Assembly (NCBI GenBank): GCA_009684515.1
Contig: WKKS01000012.1
Location: forward strand, 29,584-93,583
Length of the DNA stretch: 64,000 nt
Source: Geobacter sp.
Lineage (GTDB): Bacteria > Desulfobacterota > Desulfuromonadia > Geobacterales > Pseudopelobacteraceae
Reading direction: 5' to 3'
Shown here: positions 35,239 through 43,907 of the stretch, one piece after another
How positions within the stretch are numbered: the stretch's first letter is position 1
Layout: each line of letters starts with the position of its first letter
Notes under the pieces: model-generated
Told to the model about the DNA's origin: nothing
What the model saw: the letters and a program-made list of their open reading frames with translations, nothing else
Database searches by the model: none
Program-made: the position numbers and the translations under genes

Positions 35239-36078
35239 ATGGAAAAGGTTATGCTTATCAATCACCGTCTTCATATGATCGGCCGCACAGCCAGGGTGTT
35301 GTTCCTGAAATTTATCGGTGACCGTTGCCCCATGTCCGCTTCGGCGCTCTCATTTTCCAGCATGCTCTCGATAGTGCCATTTCTGGCAATCGTCTTTACT
35401 ATTTTGAAGCTGTTAAACGTGCATACCAGTCTGGCGCCGGTCATCATCTCAAATGTTACGGCCGGCTCTCAGGAATTTGTTGCCCGTATTCTGCAATACA
35501 TCCACAGTACCAAGGTCGGTTCGCTAGGTGTGGTCGGTTTTGCCACGCTGCTTCTCTCTATCATGGCGACCCTCGACATGGTTGAAGACGTTTTTAACCA
35601 GATTTGCGAACTTGATCGCGGTAAGGCTTATCACCACAAGCTTCGCGATTACCTGTTCGTAATTTTCAGCATCCCGCTGCTGCTGGCTTTGTCGATCTCC
35701 ATAACCGCCAGTCTGCGGCACCATGAGGTGCTGGTGTGGTTCTTCAGGTTGCCAGGCTTCGGCTACCTGTTGTTGACTCTGTTCCGCCTGACCCCCTACC
35801 TGAGTGTCTGGATCGCTCTCTTCTGCTTGTACAAAATTATCCCGAATACCCGTATCAGCTTCAAAAATGCGCTGATCGGCAGTCTTACCGCCGGAACGAC
35901 AATGCAGTTGGCACAGTGGCTCTATATCTATTTTCAGTTCGGAGTCTCGCGCTACAATGCAATTTACGGAACGATGGCTTTGCTGCCGGTTTTTATGTTT
36001 TGGGTTTTCACCAGTTGGGTGATTGTGCTGGCCGGAATGGAATTAGTCTGGTATCTGCAAAAGAAAACGATTCAGTAA
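35239..36078 (+). CDS. YihY/BrkB family inner-membrane protein
   Basis: 279 residues with six predicted helices. Family hallmarks are ASALSFSSMLSIVPFLAIVF in the first helix, LLSIMATLDMVEDVFNQICE, and the C-terminal YNAIYGTMALLPVFMFWVF. The family was once called RNase BN in error; the real function is not settled. The gene has its own start context (TTGGT ATG). It precedes a MltD-like gene on the same strand by about 110 bp. Confidence 0.88.
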   Translation: MEKVMLINHRLHMIGRTARVLFLKFIGDRCPMSASALSFSSMLSIVPFLAIVFTILKLLNVHTSLAPVIISNVTAGSQEFVARILQYIHSTKVGSLGVVGFATLLLSIMATLDMVEDVFNQICELDRGKAYHHKLRDYLFVIFSIPLLLALSISITASLRHHEVLVWFFRLPGFGYLLLTLFRLTPYLSVWIALFCLYKIIPNTRISFKNALIGSLTAGTTMQLAQWLYIYFQFGVSRYNAIYGTMALLPVFMFWVFTSWVIVLAGMELVWYLQKKTIQ

Positions 36079-36187
36079 TACCGCAAAGAGATGGCTCTGG
36101 AGGCGACTGGCAACCGCAAGGCCACGTTTGACGCGGGTTTCAGCGACGTTGACTTTCTGGAGAGCTTCCTTTATACTCCCCCGACTT

Positions 36188-37684
36188 ATGAAGAAGTGTA
36201 GCCATTTTACATCTGTTGCCATTGCCGCCGCACTGCTGCTTTATGCGCTTCCTGTCTTGGCAATCGAACCGATTCAGCCGCTTTTGGCCGAATTGATTCG
36301 CCCCAATGCTCCAATGCTAGCGTCCAACAGCCAACCGGCCCTGGTCCCGGCAGATGAGACTGTTGCGAATGCAATCGGAGCGAGCGCCTCGGTCGCTGAT
36401 CTTTTCTCCCTTGAGGAACTCCGTGATAAAGCAAACGATGACGGTGAGTTAGCACCGCCCGATATAGACCTCCCGATTTCCGATATTCCCCTGGCACTGA
36501 ACAGCAAAGTCGAATACTTCCTCTACTATTTCCAGAACAAGGGCGAACAGGCTTTTTCGCACTGGCTTTCGCGCTCATCACGTTATATCCCGATGATGAA
36601 GGAAATATTAAAGCGTGAAGGAATGCCGGAAGATCTTGTTTATGTTGCCATGATCGAGAGCGGATTTCAGCTGCATGCCAAATCATGGGCCAGTGCAGTT
36701 GGCCCATGGCAGTTCATGTCCGAAACAGGCCGAAGATACTCTCTGCGAATCGATCAATGGATAGACGAACGCAAGGATCCGGTCAAGGCTACCACCGCAG
36801 CCGCAATGTATCTGAAAGAACTGTACGGCATATTCAAAGGCGACTGGTACCTGGCCGCCGCCGGTTATAACGCGGGTGAAAACAAAATATTGCGTGCCAT
36901 AAGCATGTACGACACCAGCGATTTCTGGGAGATATCCCAGGGATCGTACCTTAAACGTGAAACCAAGGAATACGTACCCAAGTTGCTGGCCGCAGCAATT
37001 ATTGCCAAAGACCCGGCACGCTATGGATTCTCTGATGTCGCCTATCTGCCGCCGATTGAGTTTGACACAGTCACTATCCCGTCACGTACGGACCTCGACC
37101 TGGCAGCCAAGCTTTGCGGAACAACTTATGAGACGATCAAAGAACTGAATCCGGATTTGCGCCACTGGTGTACTCCACCTAACTACACCGATTACCAGCT
37201 CAAAATACCCAAAGGGACCAAACAGCAATTTGAGTTGGAATTTGCCAAAATCCCGGAAGGCAAACGCTTCACCGAAAAAGTTCTGTATACCCGCTATAAA
37301 GCCGGCAAAAGAGATTCCCTCAGAAGTGTCGCCCGTCGATTCGGGACAACTCCGACCGTGCTGGCCGAGTTGAACGGCCTGAACTCCAGGAGTCGTCTGT
37401 CCGGCAAAACCCTGATTATACCAGCCAAACAAACCGTGGATTTTGGCAGCGAAGGACTCACTGCCAAAGCCGTTGTAAGCAAGGGGCAATACTCCAAGTT
37501 CTATACCGTCAAAAGAGGCGATACCATCAGCACACTTTCCAAACGCTTCAATGTGTCGGCCAAGCTTCTGGCCGCCTGGAATAATCTGAAAGCCACTGTG
37601 GCACTCAAGCCCGGTCGTCGCATTATCATTGCCAAGTTTACCGAAAAAAACGGAGAGATGGTTCCGGCTGCGGCCAAGGGCTGA
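36188..37684 (+). CDS. membrane-bound lytic murein transglycosylase (MltD-like) with LysM domains
   Basis: 498 residues from the ATG at 36188, which gives a clean signal peptide (KKCSHFTSVAIAAALLLYA). The SLT catalytic domain (about 130-290) holds the catalytic Glu in AMIESGFQLHA, then AVGPWQFMSETGRRYSL and AAAGYNAGENKI. The C-terminal half has two LysM-like segments, the clearest being FYTVKRGDTISTLSKRFNVS near residue 440. It cleaves glycan strands with formation of anhydromuropeptides. A lipobox is not evident, so a secreted rather than lipidated form is likely. Confidence 0.9.
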   Translation: MKKCSHFTSVAIAAALLLYALPVLAIEPIQPLLAELIRPNAPMLASNSQPALVPADETVANAIGASASVADLFSLEELRDKANDDGELAPPDIDLPISDIPLALNSKVEYFLYYFQNKGEQAFSHWLSRSSRYIPMMKEILKREGMPEDLVYVAMIESGFQLHAKSWASAVGPWQFMSETGRRYSLRIDQWIDERKDPVKATTAAAMYLKELYGIFKGDWYLAAAGYNAGENKILRAISMYDTSDFWEISQGSYLKRETKEYVPKLLAAAIIAKDPARYGFSDVAYLPPIEFDTVTIPSRTDLDLAAKLCGTTYETIKELNPDLRHWCTPPNYTDYQLKIPKGTKQQFELEFAKIPEGKRFTEKVLYTRYKAGKRDSLRSVARRFGTTPTVLAELNGLNSRSRLSGKTLIIPAKQTVDFGSEGLTAKAVVSKGQYSKFYTVKRGDTISTLSKRFNVSAKLLAAWNNLKATVALKPGRRIIIAKFTEKNGEMVPAAAKG

Positions 37685-37728
37685 CTCCCGCTTACCCCCA
37701 TAGAGTTACCGACGAAAGGAATTACCCG

Positions 37729-38469
37729 ATGTATAACATCCTCATCTCCGCCGGCGCTGCCGCTGCGGTGCTCCTGATTGTGATCTTTGTTCTGAAGCTG
37801 GCCTGGTGGGTCGGCCTGATGATTGCCCTGATTGTCTTTGCAATCATCTTCGTTCTGTTTTCCCGCATCACGATGAAGAAGGTCATGGCGTCGATAGAAA
37901 CAGCCGGCAGGGACCTTCAAGCTCAACCGCCGCGTTTTGAAAAAGCGATCCGCGAACTGAAAGATGCCCTACAGTACAGCAAATGGCAGTTATACGTCGA
38001 TGGCCAGATCAACTCACAGATCGGTATGATTTATTACATGAAGCGTGATTTCGCCAACGCCTTCCCGCATCTTGAGAAGTCGTTCTTCAAAAACTGGGCA
38101 GCCACTGCGATGCTGGCCGTTTCCTACATGAAACGCCAAAAAAAGGAGCTGATGATCAGTACCTTTGATAAGGCTGTTCAATGGAACGGCAAGGAATCGA
38201 TGCTTTGGAGTCTATATGCCTACTGCATGAACGAAAGCGGCGAAACGGTCAAGGCCAAGGAAATCCTGGCTAAAGGTCTGAAAAAACTGCCCGGTGACGA
38301 GAAGATCAAGGACAATCTTGAGGCGCTGGAAAAAGGCAAGAAAATGAACATGCGTGCTTACGGCGATCTCTGGTTCCAGTTCCACCTGGAAAGTCTGGGA
38401 GCTCTCCAGAAGCATCAAATGGCATCCATGGGTGGCCGCATGCAGCGCCGCATGGTCGTTAGAAAATAG
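37729..38469 (+). CDS. membrane-anchored TPR-like protein, 246 residues
   Basis: Two closely spaced N-terminal transmembrane helices (ILISAGAAAAVLLIVIFVLK and WVGLMIALIVFAIIFVLF) precede a cytoplasmic helical region with TPR-like pairs (MIYYMKRDFANAFPHLEK, SLYAYCMNESGETVKAKEIL) and a basic C-terminus. It probably acts as a scaffold; no enzyme motif is seen. A ribosome site (GAAAGGAA) precedes the ATG and a strong terminator follows. Confidence 0.7.
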   Translation: MYNILISAGAAAAVLLIVIFVLKLAWWVGLMIALIVFAIIFVLFSRITMKKVMASIETAGRDLQAQPPRFEKAIRELKDALQYSKWQLYVDGQINSQIGMIYYMKRDFANAFPHLEKSFFKNWAATAMLAVSYMKRQKKELMISTFDKAVQWNGKESMLWSLYAYCMNESGETVKAKEILAKGLKKLPGDEKIKDNLEALEKGKKMNMRAYGDLWFQFHLESLGALQKHQMASMGGRMQRRMVVRK

Positions 38470-38492
38470 AATTAAGACATCGTTAAATATTC

Positions 38493-38528
38493 AAACAGCA
38501 AAGCCGTCGAAAGACGGCTTTGCTGTTT
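38493..38528. terminator. strong bidirectional terminator
   Basis: A 16-bp perfect stem (AAACAGCAAAGCCGTC and complement) with a GAAA tetraloop and T-run. It separates the plus-strand TPR-like gene from the end of the long minus-strand pfa-ole array and can end both transcripts. Confidence 0.92.
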
Positions 38529-38558
38529 TCAGGGTCATGGTTGCGGTGTCCGGGGTGA

Positions 38559-39272
38559 TTAACCGTTCTGGCGATAGTTTAGGCTGGGTTGCGATCCTCG
38601 CACAGTTAAAGCCGCACAGTTGCCGCGCGGAACGTTGAGATCAAGCATTGACCAGTTGAAGAGCTGTTCCGGCTCGGTTCGATGTGCCAGCAGAGCGGGC
38701 GGTTGGCCGGGAAGCAGAGATACGTCAAAGTTGTCGGAAGGGTGGGTAAAACCGCTGCTGCAAGCTTTTAGATAGGATTCCTTGCGAGTCCAGCAGCGAT
38801 AAAAAGCGTCTAGCTGCTGCTCAAGCGGAAGAGAGAACAGATCGGACTGCTCGCGATTTGAAAAGAATTGCTGTGCTATCTTCTGGTATGGCAGATCCTC
38901 CCGTACCTGTTCCAGGTCTATTCCCAGTTGGCATTGCGAGGCTACAGCCAGAATTGCGAGATTTCCACTGTGTGACAGGTTGAAATCCAGCTCATGACAA
39001 CCACTTTTACGGGACAAATGTGGCTTTCCACCTGGAGTGGTCGATAGAATGATGCGACTTGCTTCCAGATCCAGATATTTGGCGAGGTTTTCGCGGAGAA
39101 GGCCGCGCCCGGCGATGAATCGGTTGCGGAGTTGGCGAGTAAGCAGACGGTTTGCACGTTTTAGTTCATCCGGGGCCAACAGCCGTTCGAGTTCAATCAG
39201 TTCAGCTTCGGGCAAATCCAGATTGAACAGTATAATCTGAACCTCCCCCGGTTTTGGATGGGACAAACTCAT
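38559..39272 (-). CDS. Sfp-type 4'-phosphopantetheinyl transferase (PfaE role)
   Basis: 237 residues from the ATG overlapping the oleD stop (ATGA); an earlier ATG at 39293 is possible. Sfp-family motifs are LDFNLSHSGN, LGIDLEQV (metal-binding Asp/Glu) and CWTRKESYLKA (catalytic Glu/Lys). The enzyme transfers phosphopantetheine from CoA to a serine of carrier proteins. As the last gene of the array it is well placed to activate the two ACP domains of PfaA, the job done by PfaE in Shewanella-type clusters; that link is an inference. Confidence 0.9.
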   Translation of the reverse strand: MSLSHPKPGEVQIILFNLDLPEAELIELERLLAPDELKRANRLLTRQLRNRFIAGRGLLRENLAKYLDLEASRIILSTTPGGKPHLSRKSGCHELDFNLSHSGNLAILAVASQCQLGIDLEQVREDLPYQKIAQQFFSNREQSDLFSLPLEQQLDAFYRCWTRKESYLKACSSGFTHPSDNFDVSLLPGQPPALLAHRTEPEQLFNWSMLDLNVPRGNCAALTVRGSQPSLNYRQNG

Positions 39273-40264
39273 GATCCGGCTGTTGCCAGCCATTGCCTGA
39301 GATGCCGCAGCCCTTCTGCTATCGATATCTGCGGCGCGTAGCCGAGATCGCTGCGGGCGGCATTAATGTTGAACCAGTGGGCGGTGGACAACTCTTTTGC
39401 AACGAAGCGAGTCATGGGCGGTTCTCCCGACAGGCGCAATAAGTTCCAGAGACCTTCGCAGATTGCACCGGCCGTGTATGCCAATTGCGGGGGGATGCTG
39501 CGCGTTTCCGGAGGCAGCCCGGCGGCGGCCAGAATATGGTTGACCATCTCCCAGAGTGGCAGTGGTTCGTCATTAGTGATGAAGTACGATTTGCCTGCCA
39601 CCGATCCGCCCGGTTCAAGCCGGTCGGCCGCCAGCAGATGAGCCTGGGCGGCATTGTCCACATATACCGTATCCACCAGGCAGGGTTTGGTGCCGATCCG
39701 CCGCAGTTTGCCGGCCCTGGCTTTGGCGATGATGCGCGGAACCAGATGGTTGTCACCCGGTCCCCAGATCAGGTGCGGACGGAGTGAAACCGTGGCCAGG
39801 CTGGATGAATCGGCGTCAAGCACGATTTGCTCCGCCATGGCTTTGGTTTGCGGATAATGTGCTTCGTAATGGAGCGGGTAGGGGAGCGATTCGTCGCCCC
39901 CTTCCAGATCGTTTCCATCAAAGACAACACTGGGAGAGCCGGTGTAGACCAGGCGGCTGATGTCGTTCGCCCGGCAGGCCGCCAGGACATTGACCGTGCC
40001 GGTTACATTAGCGTTGTAAAAATCGTCGTAGCCGCCCCAGATGCCCGCTTTAGCCGCAACATGAAAGATAATGTCACACCCTTCGGCTGCCTTTATCAGT
40101 TGATCCCGTTTCGCCAGGTCGCCCCTGATCTGCTCCACGCCCAGCTGGGACAGTGAAGGATGTGCCCCGCGCGAGAAACTCTTGACCTCGTCGCCGCGCT
40201 CACGCAGCATCCGCACGATTACTCCCCCCAGAAAGCCGCCTCCGCCTGTTACCAGTGCCTTCAT
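39269..40264 (-). CDS. oleD: OleD-like 2-alkyl-3-ketoacid reductase
   Basis: 331 residues from ATG 40264, which overlaps the oleC stop by 4 bp and has AAGGGA upstream. It is an extended SDR: TGGGGFLGG NADP site (6-14), VYTGSPSVVF, and the YEAHYPQTKAMAE catalytic Tyr/Lys. Position in an ole cluster separates it from sterol dehydrogenases of the same fold. OleD reduces the 2-alkyl-3-ketoacid made by OleA to the 3-hydroxy acid. It is one of four ole genes here. Confidence 0.88.
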   Translation of the reverse strand: MKALVTGGGGFLGGVIVRMLRERGDEVKSFSRGAHPSLSQLGVEQIRGDLAKRDQLIKAAEGCDIIFHVAAKAGIWGGYDDFYNANVTGTVNVLAACRANDISRLVYTGSPSVVFDGNDLEGGDESLPYPLHYEAHYPQTKAMAEQIVLDADSSSLATVSLRPHLIWGPGDNHLVPRIIAKARAGKLRRIGTKPCLVDTVYVDNAAQAHLLAADRLEPGGSVAGKSYFITNDEPLPLWEMVNHILAAAGLPPETRSIPPQLAYTAGAICEGLWNLLRLSGEPPMTRFVAKELSTAHWFNINAARSDLGYAPQISIAEGLRHLRQWLATAGS

Positions 40265-41898
40265 TGAATTTTCCCTTCTGCCCATACCGCCAGTTTTTCC
40301 CTGAAGATCTTGGCATTGTGGCGGATATCGACCGGGAAAGCCGGGTGGAACAGAAAGGTGGATATGCCGAGTGTGTGAACATGGGCCTTGGCGATCTCCA
40401 GTAACTCATTTCTGATCTGTTCCCGATCGGCACCGGCTTCTTTTTCCAGTTCTACACAAAGCACCGGTCTCTGGCTGCCAAATATTCCGATTCCGACCAG
40501 AGCGGTGCGGAAAACGGCCGGGTGGGTGTTGAAAACCCCTTCCACCGGAATCGTGAAGAGCGGTCCATCCGCTGTCTCCACCCGATGTGACTTACGGCCG
40601 CAGAACCAGAGCCGTCCTTTCTCATCAAAACCTCCCAGATCTCCCATGCGATGAAGGAATCCGCCGTCCGGATCGGAAATTTTGGATAGCCGGTTGGCTT
40701 CGGACCGGTTGTAATAACCACGTGTGACCTGTCCACCCTGCACAACAATCTCGCCGATCCTGCCGGGCGGGACACGCAAGGAATCTTTCCAGACTGGGAT
40801 CGCTTCATCAGTGATCTCAATTACCTCTAGCCGGATGCCGGGCACCGGTTTGCCGATGCAGACGCCCCCACCTGCATCGGTGATGGCGCGTGTCTCTCCC
40901 AATATCTCATTGCTGCCGATTGAACAGACCGGCAAGGCTTCGGTTGCCCCATAGGGGGTGAAAATCTCGGCATCTGGCCCCAGCATTCTGCTGAAACGTT
41001 CCAGAGTCGCCGCCGGTACCGGCGCCCCAGCCGAGATGACCCGCTTGAGCGTGGTGAGTTTCGTGCCGTGCTCGGCGCCGTGGCGGCTGACCCGGTTGAT
41101 CAAAGCCGGTGATCCGAACATGGTCGTCGCCCCATATTCATTGATGGCGGAGATAATCTTGCAAGGATCCACCGAGCCGGGGCGGGTGAAATCCATCTCG
41201 GGGATGACGGCGGTCATGCCGAGCGCCGGAGCAAACAGGGCGAACAGTGGAAAAGTGGGCAGGTCGATCTCACCCGGTTTGATGTCATAAACCTCTCGCA
41301 GCGCTTCAACCTGTGCCGAAAAGTTGCCGTGGCTGTAGACGGCCCCCTTGGGTGGGCCGGTGCTGCCGCTGGTGAAGAGGATCGCGGCGGTGTCGTCGCG
41401 GTCGGTCGGGGCCGGCGAAAAGGAAATGTCCACTTCCTCGTGTTTCAGGAGATCTGCCAGGGTGAAGCCGCGCCAGAACAGGCGACGACCGACAGTCACG
41501 TATGTTTTTAGAGTGGATTTGCCCCAGCCGAACAGGATGCGGGCAATGTGCGCTTTGGGGATGCCGATGAAGGCCTGTGGCTCCGCTTCGGCCAGACAGG
41601 TTTTCAGATTCTTAATCCCCAGGCCGGGATCGATCAGTACCGGTATGGCTCCGGCTTTGAACAGGGCAAAAGTCAGTGCGAAAAGATCAGGGCCGGGCGG
41701 CACCATCAGGGCTGTGCGAACTCCGCGTCCGATACCGTTTCTGACCAATCCATGGGCAATCCGGTCGGAAAGGGCGTTTAACTCATCAAACGAAAGGCGG
41801 ATATTTCCCTTGGGGAATATGATGGCCGGTGTATCCGGTTGCAGGCGGGCCATTTCCGGCAGGTGAGCAGCAATGTTGATGAAGCGTTGAGGGTTCAT
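40261..41898 (-). CDS. oleC: OleC-like beta-lactone synthetase (AMP-binding)
   Basis: 545 residues from ATG 41898. ANL-superfamily motifs: ILFTSGSTGPPKGAVYSHGN (P-loop, A3), FTPYGATEALPV, the MGDLGGFDEKGRLWFCGRK A8 hinge, and a C-terminal domain ending in HNAKIFREKLAVWA. OleC members convert 2-alkyl-3-hydroxy acids with ATP to beta-lactones rather than acyl-CoA. The assignment rests on neighbours oleA, oleB and oleD. It is separated from oleB by about 1.1 kb that holds a toxin-antitoxin pair and a PhnA-like gene. Confidence 0.88.
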   Translation of the reverse strand: MNPQRFINIAAHLPEMARLQPDTPAIIFPKGNIRLSFDELNALSDRIAHGLVRNGIGRGVRTALMVPPGPDLFALTFALFKAGAIPVLIDPGLGIKNLKTCLAEAEPQAFIGIPKAHIARILFGWGKSTLKTYVTVGRRLFWRGFTLADLLKHEEVDISFSPAPTDRDDTAAILFTSGSTGPPKGAVYSHGNFSAQVEALREVYDIKPGEIDLPTFPLFALFAPALGMTAVIPEMDFTRPGSVDPCKIISAINEYGATTMFGSPALINRVSRHGAEHGTKLTTLKRVISAGAPVPAATLERFSRMLGPDAEIFTPYGATEALPVCSIGSNEILGETRAITDAGGGVCIGKPVPGIRLEVIEITDEAIPVWKDSLRVPPGRIGEIVVQGGQVTRGYYNRSEANRLSKISDPDGGFLHRMGDLGGFDEKGRLWFCGRKSHRVETADGPLFTIPVEGVFNTHPAVFRTALVGIGIFGSQRPVLCVELEKEAGADREQIRNELLEIAKAHVHTLGISTFLFHPAFPVDIRHNAKIFREKLAVWAEGKIQ

Positions 41899-41936
41899 GG
41901 TGTTATGACGATACCTAGCTAAGTTTATGTTTCTGA

Positions 41937-42212
41937 TCAATACACCGTATCGTGGTCGCCAACGTTCACCGGGACAATATCCTGGCCGTCAATCAGAAAC
42001 TCGAGGGTGATACGATAGGAAAGGTTGATTGAAACCGAGTGTAAACCGGAAAGTCGCCCGGACAGCGGATGCAGACGTAACGAGGGATGGAATGGGTTGG
42101 CCTCCAGTAGCTGCAAGGTTTTCAGGTACTGCTTTTCAAGCTCCGGATGGCGTTTCAGAAAACGCAGGGCACGTTTTTCGTATTGATCGGTAAAAACCAG
42201 AGACCAGCTCAT
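41937..42212 (-). CDS. RelE/ParE-superfamily toxin (YafQ-like)
   Basis: 91 residues from the ATG at 42212. The fold signature is visible in SWSLVFTDQYEKRALRFLKR, then LHPLSGRLSGLHSVSINLSY and the VPVNVGDHDTVY end, similar to mRNA-interferase toxins that cut ribosome-bound mRNA. Its start overlaps the antitoxin stop by one base. It lies between oleC and oleB in the same direction. Activity is not assured; the usual catalytic residues vary in this family. Confidence 0.8.
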   Translation of the reverse strand: MSWSLVFTDQYEKRALRFLKRHPELEKQYLKTLQLLEANPFHPSLRLHPLSGRLSGLHSVSINLSYRITLEFLIDGQDIVPVNVGDHDTVY

Positions 42213-42466
42213 CAAGCGGCTTTCAGACGGGCCAAGTGAGCTTCCGCACTCTCTTTGATAAAGCGTCCTTCGGCAAGATCGGCACGGGTCTGAGCCAGGG
42301 CCGATTCCAGTTCGCATTCGCGCAGGTAATGATAATGGTCCATATCCATAACCACAAAACGCTCCTTGCCGCGAACCGAAATGACCGCTTCCGGTTGGGT
42401 CGCCAACAGTGCTTCAATAGCGGAAACGCCTTTTATCTTAAGATCATTTGCAGATATATGTGGCAT
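42212..42466 (-). CDS. Phd/YefM-type antitoxin
   Basis: 84 residues. The N-terminal segment (ISANDLKIKGVSAIEALLAT) and FVVMDMDHYHYLREC resemble Phd/YefM DNA-binding domains; the helical C-terminus would neutralise the toxin. The ribosome site (GAGGAGG, read on the minus strand) is strong. It is the first gene of the pair, with its own promoter and palindromes upstream. Confidence 0.78.
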   Translation of the reverse strand: MPHISANDLKIKGVSAIEALLATQPEAVISVRGKERFVVMDMDHYHYLRECELESALAQTRADLAEGRFIKESAEAHLARLKAA

Positions 42467-42484
42467 TACGAACCTCCTCGATGT

Positions 42485-42526
42485 TGATCATGATGTATTT
42501 GATCACACCGAAAAGAGTGCTGTCAA
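42485..42526 (-). promoter_or_regulatory. toxin-antitoxin promoter and operator
   Basis: On the minus strand TTGACA (42526-42521), 18 bp, TCAAAT. Two identical TGATCA palindromes (42485-42490 and 42500-42505) overlap or follow the -10 box and look like autoregulatory sites. So the pair may be transcribed independently of the pfa-ole operon. Confidence 0.5.
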
Positions 42527-42550
42527 GCGTGTTGTTTGTGGTGCTGTCAA
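42517..42550. repeat. direct repeat GTGCTGTCAA
   Basis: The 10-mer occurs at 42517-42526 and 42541-42550, 24 bp apart. On the minus strand each copy yields a TTGACA -35 box, so this may be a duplicated promoter element. Confidence 0.6.
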
Positions 42551-42605
42551 ATGCGCGCTTGTTATTTGTGCAAATATGCTCCCTGCTACTACATATGTTT
42601 CCGTC

Positions 42606-42944
42606 TCACGCTTTTTTGACAAACCCCGATTTCAACTGCATGGCGCCGATGCCGTCGATCTTGCAGTCGATATCATGGTCTCCCGAGACGATGCGGATGT
42701 TCCTGACCTTGGTGCCGACCTTGACCACTGATGACGAACCTTTGATTTTCAAATCCTTAATGACGGTGACCGAGTCGCCATCATTAAGCATGCTGCCGAA
42801 GGCGTCACGTACGACGCTACCGACTTCTGCGATCTCCGCTGCTGCCATGGGCCACTCATGGGCGCATTCCGGGCAGACGAACATCTCGCCGTCTTCGTAG
42901 GTGTATTCTGAACTGCATGTGGGGCATTTGGGGAGGGTGGTCAT
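42606..42944 (-). CDS. PhnA/YjdM-like zinc-ribbon protein
   Basis: 112 residues from ATG 42944 (AAAGGA upstream). The N-terminal zinc ribbon has [14 protein letters not shown] and CPECAHEW; the C-terminal SH3-like domain includes [15 protein letters not shown]. These proteins are annotated PhnA (alkylphosphonate operon), although a phosphonate role is not established and other phn genes are absent. It lies between oleB and the antitoxin in the same direction; a link to lipid synthesis is not evident. Confidence 0.88.
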   Translation of the reverse strand: MTTLPKCPTCSSEYTYEDGEMFVCPECAHEWPMAAAEIAEVGSVVRDAFGSMLNDGDSVTVIKDLKIKGSSSVVKVGTKVRNIRIVSGDHDIDCKIDGIGAMQLKSGFVKKA

Positions 42945-43013
42945 GTGGTGTCCTTTATGTGGGTATGAAACCTGGCTCAACAGGTCTGTTTATCCCTGCT
43001 GAAAAAAATAAAT

Positions 43014-43907
43014 TTATAGCGAAGTTCGCTCCAGAAAAGAAGAAATCAACGGTATGACCGTCTCTTTGGCGTCTTCCAGGATATAGTGGCCGCAATCAGG
43101 ATAGCTGTGAACCTCTGCTTCCGGGAAGCGGCGTTGCCATTCAGCCAGGAAGTGGCGGTCGAAGACAAAATCCTTTTCCCCCCAGCAGATCAGCATCGGC
43201 AGGTTGCGGAACTGGTTGATTCCCTCTGACACAGAGCTGATCAGGTCATAATTGCGATCGCCGGGAGTCAGCGGGATATCCTGCACAAAGCGCAGGGTGG
43301 CGATGCGGTTTTTCCAGGAATCATAGGGGAGTTGATAGAGCTTGCGCAGTCCGGACGGCATCGGGTTCTGCTTGCAGCCGACCCAGGAAGCCCCGCGGCT
43401 GAAGGCGTTTGCGCCGCGCACCAGCAGGGTGCCCAACTGTGTGTCGCGGCAGATTCTGAGGCCGAGCGGGAAAGGTTTTGCTGTCGGAAGGTGGAAGGCG
43501 CCGGTATTCAAAATCACCAGCCGTTTGATCCGCTCCGGATGGCGGACTGCGTAAGCCATGCCGATCATGCCGCCCCAGTCGTGCACGACCAGTGTGATCT
43601 TTTCGGTCAGTCCAAGATGTTCCAGCAGGCGTTCCAGATCATCCACCCGGCGGGGCAGGGTGTAGTCGTAACGGTCGTCGCCCGGCTTGTCCGAAAAACC
43701 GCAGCCGATGTGATCCGGGACGATGCAGCGGTAGCGGTCGCGCAGGGCCAGCACCAGATTGCGGTAATAGAAAGACCAGGAAGGGTTGCCGTGAACCATT
43801 ACCGCCGGATCGCCTTTTCCCTCGTCCAGATAATGGTATTTCAGGCCGTCCAGGTTTAGTTTATGCCCGGTAAAGGGATATTCCTTGCTCAGAGAGTCGG
43901 TCACCAT
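43014..43907 (-). CDS. oleB: OleB-like beta-lactone decarboxylase (alpha/beta hydrolase)
   Basis: 297 residues of the haloalkane dehalogenase-like hydrolase fold. VMVHGNPSWSFYYRN forms the oxyanion region; nucleophile Asp110 is in LVVHDWGGMIG, and the catalytic His is in YPDCGHYILED. OleB removes CO2 from the cis-beta-lactone made by OleC to give the final alkene. Dehalogenases share these motifs, so the assignment depends on oleA overlapping it by 7 bp and the other ole genes nearby. Confidence 0.87.
   Translation of the reverse strand: MVTDSLSKEYPFTGHKLNLDGLKYHYLDEGKGDPAVMVHGNPSWSFYYRNLVLALRDRYRCIVPDHIGCGFSDKPGDDRYDYTLPRRVDDLERLLEHLGLTEKITLVVHDWGGMIGMAYAVRHPERIKRLVILNTGAFHLPTAKPFPLGLRICRDTQLGTLLVRGANAFSRGASWVGCKQNPMPSGLRKLYQLPYDSWKNRIATLRFVQDIPLTPGDRNYDLISSVSEGINQFRNLPMLICWGEKDFVFDRHFLAEWQRRFPEAEVHSYPDCGHYILEDAKETVIPLISSFLERTSL

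Noticed and set aside
39269..40264. 3-beta-hydroxysteroid dehydrogenase as the function of the SDR gene
   Set aside because: Same fold, but it overlaps oleC and is next to oleA and oleB, so OleD is far more likely.
43014..43907. Haloalkane dehalogenase
   Set aside because: Motifs are shared, but the overlap with oleA and the ole context favour OleB.
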